Origin: Apostichopus japonicus
Lineage: Eukaryota; Echinodermata; Holothuroidea; Aspidochirotida; Stichopodidae
NCBI RefSeq assembly: GCF_037975245.1
Contig: NC_092565.1
Span: forward strand, 18,519,999 to 18,583,998
Direction: 5' to 3'
Length of the DNA stretch: 64,000 nucleotides
Shown: positions 1 to 12,300 of the stretch, piece by piece
Layout: every line of letters begins with the position of its first letter
Numbering within the stretch: position 1 is the first letter of the stretch
Position numbers and translations under genes: made by a program
Notes under the pieces: generated by a model
Seen by the model: the letters and a program-made list of their open reading frames with translations, nothing else
What the model was told of the DNA's origin: nothing
The model's database searches: none

Positions 1-193
1 ACCTGATGTTATTATTTTTACATTTTGCATGCATGATTCAACTCATTCCATTGTACAAAGCCCACTTTTAAACCTCCACCTACATAACTTTATCCTAGCC
101 GTCCGTCATACATTCATCCTATTCAAGTGGCACTAAATAGTGATAAGTGATAAGTAACAAACAGGTTTCCATGCATTCAATTGCTTAACCCAC

Positions 194-328
194 CCTTGCG
201 ATCACATCTGGTGTAGTGGCATTCACTGATATCTCAAATGACATGGTGTCCATGCTACAGGAGACACTGCGGGTGTAAATCTGGACCAGGAAAGTACCAG
301 GAGTCGTAGAGGGGGCTGGTGTCATATT
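194..328 (-). CDS. PLCE1: PLCE1 exon, RA2 first part; gene continues off the left edge
   Basis: A 135-bp exon, phase 0 at both ends, encoding [20 protein letters not shown] then [20 protein letters not shown] and DVIAR. FLVQ(I/V) followed by a T-x-x-DVI helix start matches the opening of RA2, the domain that binds Ras-GTP in mammals. The donor gtgggt is followed by a stop, so the rest of RA2 must lie left of position 1. Confidence 0.85.
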
Positions 329-3300
329 CTGTGGACAGAAGAAAATGAGAATGGTTACAAGAGATGGTTGTCGATAAAAGAAAAATGGAACTGTATATCA
401 TGAAAAGTGATATAAACGAAAACGAAAGATAGGCTTGGATTTATGGAAAAATGGTTTCTTTGAATTGTTACTGGCGAAAGGAGAAGACTTAATTTAACTC
501 TTATGACTAATAAATTAACATTGGCACTGAATGCAACATTATGGTAAGTTAATAACAAGTAAATAAAGGTGGTACTTGTTCTAGTTTACAAAGAAATCAA
601 ACCACAACCTCTAGGGTTACTATCCCCTTCTCATATGATGAAGCGTACCTCTAGCAGGACAGAATGTAATATCCCAAAGAGGATTTCCATTCCAATTTGC
701 AGGAGTTCAAGACATAGAACATCAAATACTTAGTCCTTTTAGAGAGGTGTTTTTTATCGCAGCAACATATCATTAAACGATATTCTTCTATGTAAGGCTC
801 TATATAAATATATGTTAAAATTATTATTATTATTATGCAAAGATGAATGCTTATTATTAATTCAGACATGACAATGAAGTCCCCTCACCTCGGCTGGCTT
901 AAGAACAAATCTGCCCTTGCCGTTCCAAGCAGCTTGGACCTCATAGACGTTCTCTTCTGCCTCTAGAGACCTCTCCTCTGTCTGAACTTCTTCACCTTGT
1001 CTAAAGTTGAGCACTGCCTCCTCTTCCAAAATATAATTCTCCAAGTCTTCCAGAGGTTTACCAGCTCTGCCGATAGCCTGCAAGTAAATGGAATTCAGAT
1101 AGAAAAGCTAAAGGTAGGGTTGCAAATCTTAACTTCTTCTTCTTTCTTATCAATTTTTGTCAGAAAAATATTTTTAAATGACAGTGTCGGTGGGTCAGAA
1201 AATGATGAACATAACACACTTGAACACTTCTGAATGTCTGTTAGTTGTATATCTTATATACCTTATCAGTAAATGAATGACAGAAAATTGAGGGGACAAT
1301 TTTCCAATATTTAGCGTATCAGAATCTTTGGCAGGAAACCTTTGGCAATTTTTTACCAATTTTAGCTTCTAATATGGAGCAACTCCAAATGATCTTTTAT
1401 ATAATTGTCTGAAAATGCAGGGTCTTTAAAAGGGTGGGAAGACTCGCGCACAAAGAAACGTCTCATGCCGGTAATCTGACCTAGTTTCGAATGAGGTGTA
1501 ACAGAAGTGTTAGACACCACCATCGATCCCAGAAAATACACACACAGCTTGCTACCATCGGTAATTAGACACTAGTGCACAGTCAGTACATGCAGCTACG
1601 GTCAATACCCACAACACAGCGTACATATAATAGCAGCGATGGACATCTCAGGTCTAGATAAAAGATAACAAGGTATCACGTTTCATTACTGTCTGCATTT
1701 GGTAGCGACACGAACAAAACGTCACTTGCAAGCAACGGAAAGTTAACTTTTTCAGATGGCCGCACACGGTTTGGGGAGAGTCTTCAAATGCCTTTAAGAT
1801 GAATGAAAGATGTTCCCTCCTGTAAGAGTCATAAAAATTGTAACCACTTACCTCAGCAAGGAGTTCACCTGCTTTTGTGTCCCCTGTCGTCCAAAGTAAG
1901 GTCTCTTCATCTGGGAATTCCACCCCGTACACTCCAACAGAGGAAGCCTCCGCCAGATTTTGTCGAGGATTCTCGGCCAGCTGAGGAAGAATTGAGTTGA
2001 TCGTGTTTGAGCAAAATGATCATCTAAATCCATCTCAAGATCAATGTTTTCTTTTTTAATTTTTATAATATGCATAGTGATGTACTAGGAGTTAACATAA
2101 CTGCCATGCTTGAGTCAGATTGATTAAAAAGACAAGCTTTCTTTACATTTTAATGTGTGATATATGAATTTACATACTCCTAATGATTTTTGTCTAAAAG
2201 TGTCAGAAACCGACACTTTTACACTGATCACAATTCATGCCCACTAATATGCTAGAAATGTCAAATATTGGTCACTGTTGCTCAAACTTTAAACAGTCAA
2301 TATGTTATAACCCCCTCCAGATCATTTGCTGAGTCTAGCTGAACACTCCTCAAAACAATCTATTTGGGGGGGAGGGGAGTGAGAGGGCAGGGTTCAAGGC
2401 TTCCAGGTATTAAATACTTTTAAATACTCCTAACAATCTGACCTTACTAAATTCCTTTCAATAATGACATTCTTAATATACCACAGAAACATATCTAGTA
2501 AAGGCATAATTAGACCACATTTATGTAGATATATTCTATACTGACGGACTACAAAGTCATAGCCGGTTTATAGTGCCCCTACAGAACCTCTCTAGAGTTT
2601 TCTGAATCGCCCTACCTCCTTGCCTACGTAGTAGTAGACTAGATCCGTTAGGAGTTCCTTCTTTTGTATGGTATTCTGCAGTTCGTCTTCCTGTATTTCC
2701 GTTAATCTGTTCAGGATGAAGAGAGTGGACAACTCCAGAGGTACGTTCTGGGCGCTTCGGAGACGAACGTGGCGGTAACCTGTCAAAAGAAATCAAGTAC
2801 TGTAATGTCATGTCTTTGTCTGAAATATTTTCATTGATATCATAGATTAATTGACTTGTTTGTTTTCAAACTATCTTTACTAATTTCAATTTTAGATGAA
2901 AAATACAATAAATGCTGATCTATGAATAAACCTGGAAATCTAAAATGTAACACATGTCTGAATAATTTATACTGATTTTTGCATTGTAAATTTTTTTTTT
3001 TTTAATCAGTTACTCAATATGGCATCAATAAATCAAAAATTAATCAATCAATCAATTACTAATCCATCAAATCACTGATCAATTAATTGTTCCAGAGTAT
3101 TTTGCTTTAACTATTTTGTGATTATATATATATAAGGACCACTTTACAATTTCCTCCTCTTTTATGACTCATTAACTTGCAAGCAGATATATTGATATGA
3201 AACTATTGATGTGGGTACTGCTTAAAGTGCAGTTACCAATCCTTAAAAGACTTAATAACATCACCTGGGTGGGATGGGGGGGTAAGATCACCTGGTGGGG

Positions 3301-6300
3301 GGAGGGAAATTTTCAGTAGACCGCAAGAGCATGTAAAAGTTTCTGATCTTTTATTTGACAATATAATATATATAACCATGCCACAGTGGCTTGCAAGATC
3401 CAATTCATGCCCATACCCTGACACATAACCATTAATGCCCATACAGGTGACCAGTATATGAACATTGTTATATCAGATTTTTTCAAATAATATTTTGCTG
3501 GAAATCTTCAAACTGGTGCTTTACCAGATGAACCCATACCTCGCCTGAGACATCGAACGGGAATAATCCGCTGCGCCATGACGTTATTGCCGCTGTTGTC
3601 CATGACGGCCAGACGCAGGAAGGCGAGTTCTTCAAAGGCTATCCTGAACGAGAATTCCTCGTTCCAGATTGGGTTGACCATGTTCTTGCTGACCGGCTTG
3701 GTCTTGTACTTGTTGCAGTCGCAGGGAAGACCGATGACCTCCAGCTCCACGTACGACGACCCACTCGGGCTACTCGGATTTAAATACTGCCCTGATATGA
3801 TCTGAATAAATCAATCAATAATTCAATCAGTAGAAAGTGATATTAAAGTTAACATCTAATCAGAGAGACATGTAATTAAAGTCTTGCATTAATATAAAAT
3901 ATCCTAAAGTTACCTGGAGGGAGATTTCCTTTCCCCCTTGAATAACAATCATGGTGCTATCAATGGTATCACTAAGACTGGAATGAATTTAAAATCAAAA
4001 TTCCCAAGTTTTTATGATGAATTCCATTGATATTATTGCCTTAATCTCTCTCTCCTTCTCTGTTGAACTATACCATTATGGTAGTTAACATGTAGAGATG
4101 GCCATAAACTCAGCTGAACCAAGTAGCTGGCCATGAAATCAGCTGAACCAAGTAGCTGGCCATGAATTCAGTAGCTGGCTGTTAAACTTTTACCCTCAGA
4201 ATAATTCAACCATTTCAACAAGCTATACAAAATCAAACCAGATCTTAAGAGGAATGAAGGATTTACAGAACTGGAAATTTCCAACAAATATGCAAATGTT
4301 TCAAACAACACCCAAATAGCACCCACCTCAATAGTCAATTCCTTGACTTTAAATCCAGGGACAGTTTTACCAAAGGCGTCGAATCGGGAAAAGAGTGGGT
4401 GTGATCTATCCCTCATGAACTCAGGTTTCAAGACGTAACCACAAGATCCGTTCTGCTCGAATAATGCCATCTGTAAATGCATGGGCAGGTCTAACGGAAA
4501 CAGCAACAAATGGACATTAAGGTGAGCAAACTACATAAGTGAGATGTGTGGTTTTCAATGTTCAATGTTCAAATCCAAAATAACTGGACTAAGGCAAGTC
4601 AAAAGGGCATGCACTCTGGATCCTGCTTTTGAAATTCAGTTGGTGCATTCATAAAAAAAAAGAAGATGTGTCCATCTGTTTTTGTGGCCTCAAATTATAA
4701 TTACCTTTCTCTGTAAAATAGCTAACTTTAATTAAAACAAAAAGGAAAAGAGACCTGACCCTGTATAGCGATTGCGAGTTACTGTTCGGAACTGAAAGAG
4801 ATTTATTTGTAACATCAGGGTAACACTGATTGGTTTGCGTGTAGTCATAATGAAACGCATAAATAAATTTAATACAAGGTGTGTTGCATACGACAAATTT
4901 ACTAGTGGATGTTAATTTACCCCCCCCCCCCCTACTTCTATAGTTGCAACAGGGGGCTCTGTTCCAACAAAAGGACTCGTTTTCAAAATGATTTTTACCT
5001 TCTCTCTGGTAATTTAGAGCCACAAGTTGAATCCCACAGGCCCAATACAGGATTGGGTTGTAGTTGGAGGAATCGATCCGCATGCCAGCTGGGTAGGTAC
5101 GTATCAACTGAAATTCGCAATGCGTGAGGAGATACTTGGCTAAGGAATAGTAGACACTTTAATCCAAGAAAACAATTCAATCAGTTATGTTCTTTGATAC
5201 CATTCATTTAAAAAACAAGGCCAGTATATTTACTCCCTTTATAACACAACTAAAACATTGGTACTTCCTACAAAGTGTTCAAACTTACTTCCATCAATAC
5301 TGCTTGCATTGCTTATGATGTGACTGTTTGTTTATGTCAAAATTAACAAACATCTTTAAAAAAGAGTTACAAAGAACTTTTTTCCAAAAATTCTGATCAA
5401 ACCTCTTTGAAGTTGTGTAAAAACTTTCTAAAGTAAAAAAAAAGTGCTTAAAAATTATAAAAAGCTATTTTTATGTTTTGTGAATAGACCTTTTGTTTTT
5501 GGTCATTATTATTTCCAAAAAGGTTATCACGATAGTTTAGTAACAGCAATACAACTTCCATGGTTTTCAGTAATGGATACCGTAGTCTTATGTTTTCTTA
5601 TTTTGAAGTTACCCTTTACACACATCTTACTCTTGAAAGTGGAATGAAAAACAAGCAAACTCATTTTAAATATAATTCCAATGCCCCCCCTTTCCCCCCC
5701 CCCCATGCAGCAATTAAGAGTGATTATTGAGTAAATGTTGTTGCATTCGGTAACATGTGCGCTTCATTAGCCATAAAAGGATATTGCACAAATTTAGCTC
5801 CAAATTTGCGAAACATTTTCTTCAAGCTGCTTTCGTTCAGCGATGAAATGTGACAGGATTTCGTCCGCGACTTGAGCAGCCTCACCCTGGACTCTGTGGA
5901 TGAACTGCCTTCCTCTGAAACAAACACCACAAATCATTTTACTGGTTGCCTCACATTTCATTCATCAACTACAATGCTTCAATGTCCTTATCCCCCAAAA
6001 ATACATCTATTACGAATAGAAAATAGTGTTAAATCAGGTCAAACAAGTTAACTAGTCAAATTACTGCTAGTACTGCTAGTTATGAAAGAAAAAAACAAAC
6101 AACAATTATGCAGTAGTTTGGTTTTATTGAGCCTCTCTTTAATAAGCTGATAAATCATATGATCACTACACAATACTTCCAAACCACCCAAAGACATTTT
6201 GTGTTTTCCTCTAAACCTGGCTGGAATACCTGCTTTGCACAAATAGTTCATAGGGTAGGTTTTGTTTGGACGAAATTACCATATTTGTTCTTATAAGATC

Positions 6301-9300
6301 ATGTCCACCTAATTATATCACCTCTTGCATGGTGACATTTTGATTGTATATTCCACAAAGGGTAAATTCATATGTCATCAACTATGCCTCATTCTGTGCA
6401 CGTAATATGAAAAATTCATAAAGTAAGCCATGTCGAAACTATCACATTTGTATACAACGTAGTTTAATAATAATCTCAACTTGGACAAGGAAAGTTTTTT
6501 AAGATCGAGGATATGATAGGCAGCAGTTAAACAATTTGAAAAAAGAATCGCAAATAAACTGCCTAAAAAAAGTTTGATATTTTTTTTTTATAGCAAAACA
6601 ATCCTATAATAGTTTTAATACAGACTTGACACAGGACGGGTATCCTAATAAATGTCACCTCATAAATACACTTCTATATGGAAACATGTATTATTTCTTC
6701 TCTTCACAGTGTTCTGAGATATTGTTGGAACTCAGTATTCAGAATTCCTAACTGGCTAGTGGTTTCGGTAGGAGTTTGGTAATATTTAATTAAATAAGTC
6801 ATATTGTTTGAAGCCATATCAACATTCATTACTTTTGGATTTTGACCAGATTGGATGCAATACAGGTAGCTGATATGTACCTTGCAACATTTTAGTTTTT
6901 ACTTTGAAAAATCTCCACTCCATAACAATTGGCTATTGGAAACCCCAACATATTTACTTGAAAATGTTTGGCATATTGGAACCGTTCCCCGCACAGTTAT
7001 CAAGCAGGATCAAACCAGTTTACACTCATTGTATATGTGTTGTTATCTTAATCAAGCTGCATCACAACATTGCAGTTTTATATCCCTCTCTCTATATAAT
7101 CACTACCAAAATTGAGAAAGTAACAAATTAAAGGGAAATTTAATTATGGAATTTTCCTTCTTTTTTCTAAGGAAAATATCAGGGCATTTTAAAAACTCAG
7201 GAATAAGCAAAGCTAGCAATTTTTTCTTTGTATGAAGAACACCTTACCTTTTGTGGGGATATGAGAGCATTTTGAATGTAAAGCAAATTTAAAAATAAAG
7301 TTTGAGAAGTATGAGCTGCTTTCATTTTTTTTATAATATTTATTTATACTTTTATCTTGATATTTATTTTCATTTAGTTATTTGGCATGCATGAGCTACT
7401 TTTCATGAAGAGGAAGCAAAAAAAGCATGTTTTATGTTTATTTTGTTTAAAGGAAATATGATATAGCTATTTATATAGATCAGAATAAATTGTGATTGGA
7501 GGCAAATCTGCCTTCCCATTCTTTGGTTTTGCAAACTCAATACATGCACTTTAAGAAGAAGCAAAAGTAAAAAAAAGAGAATAATGGAAAACAAAAAGGT
7601 AAAATGAAAGACAAAAGAAATTATGAAAAGCAAAGTCAAACACTCCCCCTAATTGTTCTTTTTAATGATTGTTGCAACAACTATTACAAAAGATGTCCTA
7701 CCTTACCATTTTAACTGCGATCGGCCAGTCCACTTTATCTACAAGGCATATGTAATACCACTCATCTATAATCGTCTTTGATACTAAAACTGGGTTTGTG
7801 GGAGCAGGGGGATATTCTGAAATCAGGTTGACCAGATTTCTGTTCTTTAACAATAGTTTAGAATTACTTAAAATACAGTTAATCCAATTCATTAATTTAT
7901 AAAATATGAAATGGTGAAGAATTTCAGCGTACAGAAATGTCTCAGTGTTGTTGTTACTGTAGATATAAACCTACAGCTGACTCCTGTGTTTTAATACACG
8001 GTGCTGGCTATCTTGTAATAGAAACACATAGTGTCTTTTTTAGTGTGTTATTATTCAGTTGTTAATCTGGTTACCATTCACGGAGATCATAGAATAGATT
8101 TTGATGCTTCATACTTAAGCCCTACGTAGTCTTATTGAGTGTGCTATTATTCAGTTATTAATCTGGTTACCATTCAACAAGGTTGTAGAATAGATTTCGA
8201 TACTTCAATTCTAATGTAGCCCTATGTAGTTTTATTTAGTGTGCTTTCTACATCTTCTTTTCGGTCGATACACAAGTAAATCACCCAACGATCCTGTTCG
8301 ACGTGTAACCTAGTAAACATGGCTTAGCGAAGGAGCTATAACAGGACAAATCACTCTTCTAGTTCGCTGTTTCAAACTGATTTAATCACTTAACCCAATA
8401 ATTTCTCTATTGATCAATTAATGTACATGCATATCCTCAATCTGTAATCTACTATAACACTGTCTACTGATATACTACTTATTCACCTCCGTTATTGTCT
8501 CTGACATATCATAGCTATTTGTTCCTCTTAACCTATGAACCAAAGTATACTTTTGTTGGTTTTTGAAGGAATCTACGCAGTTCACCCATATCAGGACCCG
8601 CACAGACTTACCTCACATAGACAGTTACATTGTCAGAGTTTTGGCTCCTTGGAGACATCGACCCTTCCCTTTTTTGACTGATACACCTTTCTTAAGTACC
8701 CAACCCCTCCCTCCCTCCCCCACCCTCCCCCCTTCCCTTCCGATAAAAAATTAGCAAAAAGCTCACCCAAGCTCGGGTGACTCACCTGCAGCGTGCTCTT
8801 TGGCATCGGAGGCAAATTGAGAGCTGATGCTGATGACCTTACCAACTTTCTTCCACTTCTTGGATCGATTGAGAGCTGATTCCCGCTGGAGTTCCACTTT
8901 CTTATTCTCCTTTTCGACTTTCTTGGCAGCTTTCTCTAATTTCTTTGCCTCTTTCTTAGCTTTCTTGGTCAACACCACATCCCCCAAGTCACCCCAATCA
9001 TCTTCCTCCTGGAAAGGAGACGACTCCGCATTCTCATTGGAACCTTCTTTACCGATCTCGATCGTCTCCTCCTCCTCTTTGCCTGTTTCGTTCTTCTCGT
9101 CTGCCTCTTGCTTCACTTCTACTTCTGTATCTACTACTGCTTCGGGAACGATCTCTCCTTCTTTTGTTTCAGCCGCGACCTCTTGCTCCTCCATCAAGAC
9201 TGACTCGCTGCCCTCGTCCTCCTCTTGGTCATCTTGACCGTTGTCCTTAGAGCCGTTGGTGATGCTCATGGTGATGTCATCCTCTGTGTCCGCCGTTCCT

Positions 9301-12300
9301 TCCACATTGTTGCCCTCCTCTCCTGAGCCCCCTTCCTGTTCCTGCTCTGTACTTTTACCCTCGCCCTCACCTTCCATCTTCTCCCCCTCCTTCTCCTCCT
9401 TCTCCTCCTCTCCACTGACTCTATTCTGTGTGTCTTCTACCGTCTCCGGTGAATCACCTTTCACATCGTCTTGTTTCTCCTCTTGAACCTCGCCATCTTC
9501 GTCTTCTTGATCCTCCTCCTCCTCCTCTTCGTCTTCCTCGTCAGAGTCCGACTCTTCCCCTCCTTCGTTCACTTCTTCCTTCGCCCCCTCACTGACATCT
9601 CCGTTTGCCTCTCCTTCCTCTCGTTCCTCCTGGACTGCATGTCCATTCTCCGTCGCCTCTCCCCCGTTCTCCTCCCCCTCCTTCTCCTCGACGACTGCCT
9701 TCTCCTCTTCGCCTTTATCCTCATCGGCAACTCTTTCTTCCTCAGCAGTGACCTCATCGATGACCTCCTCCTCATCATTCCCCTTCCCTTTCTTTTTCTT
9801 CTTTTCTTTCTTCTTTTTCTCCTTTTCCTCTTTTTTCCTCTTCTTCTCATCTTCCTTCTCCTTCTTGGATTTCTTTTTGGCCTTAGAGTCAGCGTCTCCG
9901 TTGTCCGCATTGACCTCCCCGTCTTCCCCGGTGGCCTCGTTGGCTTTCAGTTTCTCTTCCTTCTTCTTCTTCTCCTTCTTTTCCTTCTTCTTCTTTTTGC
10001 TTTTCCCTTCTGAATCTTCGTCTTCTCCGTTGTCTCCCTCTGCCAGCAGATCCTCGTTCTCTTCACCTTTCTTCTTCTCTTCCTTCTTGCTCTTCTTCTT
10101 TTTATCCTTATCTTTGGTTTTCTTTTTGGACTTTGAATCAGAATCATTATCCTCAGCTGCGATACGACGGAAGAAAGAAAAATGAAACGTTGGGTTCGTA
10201 ATTGATATTTCTATATCTTACTACTTTGCAGAACTTAACACCCTCAATATTAGATATTCCCAAAGAACGTGAAGTGATGGGAAAAAGCGTTCAAGACAGC
10301 TTTACTGTGACACAAAATCATCTGATACCGCGAGCACAACTCATTCTAAGACGGACGTTTCTATAGTCTCCCTATAACAGGGTTGTCCAACCTTTTGCAG
10401 AGGAGGGCCACATGGAATGATTATGATGAAGGAGGGGGCCGCATGAACCCCACGCTCGATTTTTCGATTTTTTGCCCGAAGCCCAAGGCAAAAAAATGTG
10501 AGCACTGCGCACGGAGCGCACTGATTTATTTTCCTTCCTGATAGAACAGATGAATAAAGTCCAACCGCCCCCCCCCCTCCCCTCCGCTGAGAGAGTGTCA
10601 CACAAACTGACCTGTATGCAGTCTTTTGGACCCAGAAGGTTCGAATGATTGATTATATAGCTTCAAATTGTTATCAATAAACCTGCTCACTAAAATTTCG
10701 CACCGTAGAGCATCTCTGGCGGGCCGGACCGACCCTGCGGCGGGCCGGACTGTGGCCCGCGGGCCGTAGGTTGGACAACCCTGCCCTATAACCATTGCCT
10801 CACTAGGTACATCAGTGTGGGTTTAATACATATGATGGTTTTTTTTCTATCCCTAGAATTGCCCACATCTCCATTGATATAGAGTTAGATGTGGCATGCT
10901 TTCATTAGTAGGTCTATATCCTTCAATACAAGTGTTCACAACCAGACTATTGTCACAGGCAGAAACCTCTGAGCCCCTTTAAATTCTTCTGTATTTTTAT
11001 TTTGTGACTCACATACTGATTACCACTAGCCCCCATATTTCATGAAACCACACACAATTTTCTTCATGGGGAGAGGAGATTTCCAGTTTTCTATTCCACA
11101 CATCCATATTTAATACAAGTACACACAACTTTCCTTTATTGGGGGGGGGGGCAGTTTTATATTCCACCTGACTCCATATTTAATGAAAATAAAGACAACT
11201 TTTCTTTATTGGTGGAGAGAGTTCCAGGTTTTATTCCACACAACTATCTCCATATTTAATGAAAATACAGACAACTTTTCTTTATTTGGGGGTCCAGTTT
11301 TATATTCCACACACCTGACTCCATATTTAACATTTCTTTTTTAGTATTACTTTACTATTACTTTTTCATTGGGGGAGAGAGTTCCAGGTTTTATCTATTA
11401 CTCCAACTATCTCCATAATGAAAATACAGACGATCTTTTTTATGGGGAGGAGGTGGGGGTTGAAGAGTTCCAGTTTCTGTATTTCACACACCTGCTTCAG
11501 CTCCAAGTTCTTCGACCTCCACTCCTTTCTTCTCCTTCTTTTCTTTCTCCTTCTTTTTCTTTTTACTTTTGGAGTCTCCATCTTCGTCTCCCTCCCCTTT
11601 CTTTGTCTTCTTGCTCTTGCTCATCTTAGTGCCATCCTCTTCATCTTGTTCTTCTTCCAGTTCTCCTTTCTTGGTTTTCTTTTTCTTGACAGATTTGGCT
11701 TCACTTTCATCTTCTTCTGGTTCAGCAAATCCTAACCAGGAAAAAGAACGATGTCTGATTTGTAACAAAAAACAAACCCAAAGCAAATGCAAAAAAATGT
11801 GGGGGGGGGAGCAACATATGCTCATCCAAGCATCTTTTTATTTAATAAACTAATCAAATGAATAATAAATAGACAAAATATGAAATAACTTGTTACCTCA
11901 CGTCTGTGGAATCCTGAGTTGGGATTACCCAGGAAATCAATGGCATGGATTGTCAATACAATGCACTCCTACAACAATGTCACTGTTAATTAAAAGTCTG
12001 AACAGAAGTTTTTACAAGTAAAGTGTTAAACTGATGTGAATAATGGTTAAATATGGCATCTTAAGCATACTTCAAAGCCATATAATGTGGTATTTGAGAC
12101 TCTCAATTTGGATTATAAATCAAGTGAAGAAATTCTAGGGGATAATTGATGAAAATGGTATTTAATAACCCAAGACACTCTTCAATAATTTTATCTTATG
12201 AATTAAATCTAAACATGTATGTCCTTGTTGATCTAACTAATTTTTTTTACGATAACTGTCGCACAAATGTTTTGTCTTTCAATGTTTGGCTGATGAGCTG

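Noticed and set aside
8827-10185. Long plus-strand open frames rich in Ser, Leu and Phe
   Set aside because: They are the antisense of the Lys/Glu-rich PLCE1 exon; GAG/GAA/AAG codons give stop-free antisense frames of low complexity.
11369-11853. Plus-strand frames opposite the 11492-11731 exon
   Set aside because: Same antisense effect as above; no protein character.
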